Below, in pieces: positions 61,664-64,000 of a stretch of DNA of 64,000 nucleotides. Source of the DNA: Chaenocephalus aceratus (lineage: Eukaryota > Chordata > Actinopteri > Perciformes > Channichthyidae). The stretch spans positions 14,308,178 through 14,372,177 of the forward strand of contig CM043797.1 in the NCBI GenBank assembly GCA_023974075.1, written 5' to 3'. The translations under genes were made by a program, and so were the position numbers. Each line of letters starts with the position of its first letter. Positions within the stretch are counted from its first letter, which is position 1. The notes beneath the pieces were generated by a model that had not been told where the DNA came from, did no database searches, and worked only from the letters and a program-made list of their open reading frames with translations.

Positions 61664-62031
61664 TTAAACGTGCAGTTAAACAAGGCACAATACAAATATA
61701 AACATCAATATCAGAGTGACAGTAGATTTCCAGGCACTGTTGATTGATTTCGAAAAAAGGAACAGTCTCAAAGCACCGTAACCCACCATGAGATCACACA
61801 CACAGCATGACATACAGGGGATTGTGTGACTGTGGCCATGGACTGTAGGTTTATGTGGTCAAGCTGCAGCATTTGCAACATTTCTACAGATATGTGGGAA
61901 AATCACACGCACGTATGAGAATCATATGCTACAAGCAACCATCTCCCTGTAGAGGGTTAAGTGTTTGCTCAGTGTTTCACTTAAATGAGAAAAAAGAACA
62001 GAATTCCCTGTACGGATTAGAACATGTGTTC

Positions 62032-63925
62032 CTAGTGTTTTAAAAACATATTTAGGGAAACTGGATCTATGTACATCTGCCCTGACTTATCTGGCTCCTG
62101 GTCATATAGGAACTGTCTGAACACGTTGTACACCATCTCCCTGCTCAGAGTTATATTCCTCAGCTGATCCTGGTGTTCTGCAGGCATGAGAAATGTCAGC
62201 TGGTAGTCAGCCAGGAGCGACTGGTTCCTGTAAGCAGAGGAAAACAGAAGTTCACACCACTTTTCAGTCAAATGCACAATGACAAAAAGCCCACTCTATT
62301 TATGCAGCTGAAGTGTACATTTTAGTGCATAAGCATTCGAGTGTGATGTGTGTTTACCGGAAAGCATATATGTCTGCTTTCGAGAAGTATCGTCCGAGAG
62401 CAGGGGAGGATCTGTAGAGGTCAGCCAGCTGGGTGGGGCAGGTTGACACAAGCAGAAGCAAACAATGAAGTAAAAGGTTTTGGCAGATAAAGACCTATAC
62501 TTTCAATAGACTGTGCGCTCTACTCTGCCACTTAGGGCTCTTATATTCGCTGTAAGAGATCAACAAAACAGCTCTCAGCAACAGCAGCTATGAACAGGTT
62601 GTTGTCTTTGAACTGAAAGAATGAACTCATCCAAATAATGATCAATTGTGAGTTCTGGATGAAGTTGGCTATGCAGCTCTCTCACTTAATAAAACTAAAT
62701 ATAGAATATAAAGTGTGAACTGCAGTTTTAAAAACAGTTAAAAATAAAATGAAGGTATCTGAGACTCTGTAAAAGTTTTCACATTGGAAGCAAATAAACC
62801 TAAATAGATCTGTACAACCTTTTAAAATATAGTTTTATTGAATGTTATTCGTCATAATTATTATTCTTTTGTCCATAACTTGTTAATGTATGTTTTTAAA
62901 TGAAAAAAATGATGTTGCTTGTTATAAAATGTGCAAAACACTGTAAATAGTGCCTCTACAATATCATAACTATTCAGTTAGTTGTTACATGGTTATACAT
63001 ATTAAGCCATTATATGGTAGGCATCACATCAGTTCCCTATTTGTCATAAAGATAGATACTGATGCAATAGAATGTTTCTAGTCATATGTTATATTGTTTG
63101 TTACTTAATATACTGATTTTATTAAGTACATCATTTGAAATACGGGTCATAAATGGTAAAAACCTTTTCTCGAAGTTCACCGGCGAGTGTTTGGCTCTCG
63201 TTGGAGGACATGGTGAAAAGTTCCTCAGTAAAGACCAGATTGGGCAGCTGAAAGCTCCCATTGAAACACTGAGGAACTTGAAACGTCGAGGGATCAAAGA
63301 TCTCATCCTTGTCCTCATGAATCACTGTTCAAAGAGAGAAAACGAGAATCTGTCAAAGCCTTGGCACAGATCAGATAATAATAAACACAATAAACAACAC
63401 ACCCATCATGCAACCTTACCTGAGCACAGAAGCATTGAAATGATAATCACAGCAAAGATGAAGAAAAATAAGATGATGATGGCCATCCACAGTTTGACTC
63501 TCCAGAAGATAACCTCATTCAGCTCTCCCTTTATCCTGCACACGACACTTGTCTAAAAGCATAATGAAATTACTTTGTCACAATAGGGCTTCACTTTTTT
63601 TTCAAGCATGAAACTAGCATTTCATGTTGAACATGGTTTAAGTAAGAGATAACACTAAAAGCATAGACAAACTAGTTTATGTAGCTGAACCGTCCTCTTT
63701 TGTGTCCGGGGGATGCATGGGGAAATTATTTGTTATCACATTATAACAGAAACGTTACACTTCCTTTATTCCAAGTATAAGAAGAAATGCCCCAGAAACA
63801 TGTTTACATTATAATTTCTTAACTAAGAGTCTCCATACCTCTTGAGGAGTGTGGATTTTTTCCAGATTAATTTGAGTTTCCACTGCATGGTCAGAGGCCA
63901 CTGTCCCCCCATTACAACCAGAAGT
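62032..63925 (-). CDS. TPA-induced transmembrane protein (C3orf52/TTMP)-like, 5' partial
   Basis: Single-pass membrane protein with a SEA-like extracellular domain. Coding exons in the window, minus strand: 63839-63925, 63420-63552, 63164-63324, 62358-62428, 62032-62227; phases join without a break. The start lies beyond the right edge. Order: a polar cytoplasmic stretch (THTPQE-type tail of the first visible exon), basic residues, a membrane helix (MAIIILFFFIFAVIIISMLL), then an ectodomain with NGS, NES and NIT sequons, and a SEA-like segment LADLYRSSPALGRYFSKADI. The protein stops right after this domain (SLNMFLKH), so it is not a TMPRSS-type protease such as TMPRSS7, which has a similar N-terminal layout. 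The donor after 63164 is GTTTTT, a weak site, but it is the only one that keeps phase. The C3orf52 identification is by layout and by the GCAP neighbour, not by certain sequence recall. Confidence 0.65.
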
Positions 63926-64000
63926 CTGAGAAAAAGACACAGCATGCAACTGTCACTCATCTAAGGACAGTGTGTGGATTTTTTTTTCTCTGGCAGGAAT

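Noticed and set aside
61332..61667. 111-codon open frame
   Set aside because: Lies entirely within the 335-bp inverted-repeat MITE; its two ends are translations of the inverted repeats.
63086..63556. 156-codon plus-strand open frame at the right end
   Set aside because: Antisense to two coding exons of the C3orf52-like gene; it reflects the composition of those exons.
62032..63925. Assignment to TMPRSS7 instead of C3orf52
   Set aside because: Both have a short cytoplasmic part, one membrane helix and a SEA-like domain, but this frame stops immediately after that domain, with no CUB, LDL-receptor or protease exons to the left.
1..64000. tRNA, rRNA, CRISPR, operon or phage features
   Set aside because: None seen; all evidence points to vertebrate nuclear DNA.

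Overview
The window reads as a ray-finned fish (teleost) nuclear chromosome, probably a percomorph. It has intron-split vertebrate genes with GT..AG junctions, AT-rich gene-poor DNA, GA/GT microsatellites, LINE tails of fish type and many small inverted-repeat DNA transposons. There are no operons. Most short open frames are chance. Gene names below rest on recognising protein families from translated exons; no database was searched.

Layout, left to right. Positions 1-21.7 kb are gene-free: interspersed repeats, one decayed L1-type LINE fragment and a near-perfect 49-nt hairpin. fam181b (minus, single coding exon) lies at 22.5-23.5 kb. A 4.6 kb gap follows with enhancer-like sequence, a G-rich run and a hAT-type transposon end. 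prcp (minus, nine coding exons, 500 aa, complete) spans 28.1-41.5 kb; its introns hold an LTR-like block, a 1.1 kb terminal-inverted-repeat element and a duplicated 76-bp sequence. Between prcp and rab30 there is no gene, only nested inverted repeats and a CCAAT-box cluster. rab30 (minus, four coding exons, 203 aa, complete) lies at 46.9-48.7 kb and carries an unusual intronic element with ten ACTAGT palindromes. ndufc2 (plus, three exons, 110 aa) and thrsp (minus, one coding exon, 138 aa) converge tail to tail at 51.3-53.7 kb. A guanylate cyclase-activating protein gene (minus, four exons, 189 aa) lies at 55.6-57.0 kb. At the right edge is the 3' part of a single-pass membrane gene with a SEA-like ectodomain, best matched to C3orf52/TTMP (minus, 5' end outside the window).

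The genes do not form one pathway: a lysosomal/secreted serine carboxypeptidase (prcp), a Golgi GTPase (rab30), a complex I subunit (ndufc2), a lipogenesis regulator (thrsp), a photoreceptor calcium sensor (guca1 family), an uncharacterised neural/mesodermal factor (fam181b) and a membrane protein. The block is mainly informative for synteny: fam181b-prcp-rab30 and ndufc2-thrsp correspond to two parts of human 11q14, while the GCAP and C3orf52-like genes correspond to human 3q13 (chromosomal positions from general knowledge).

The most unusual sequence I found is the intronic ACTAGT-rich inverted-repeat element in rab30 (47256-47816). I saw no evidence of a new multi-gene system.
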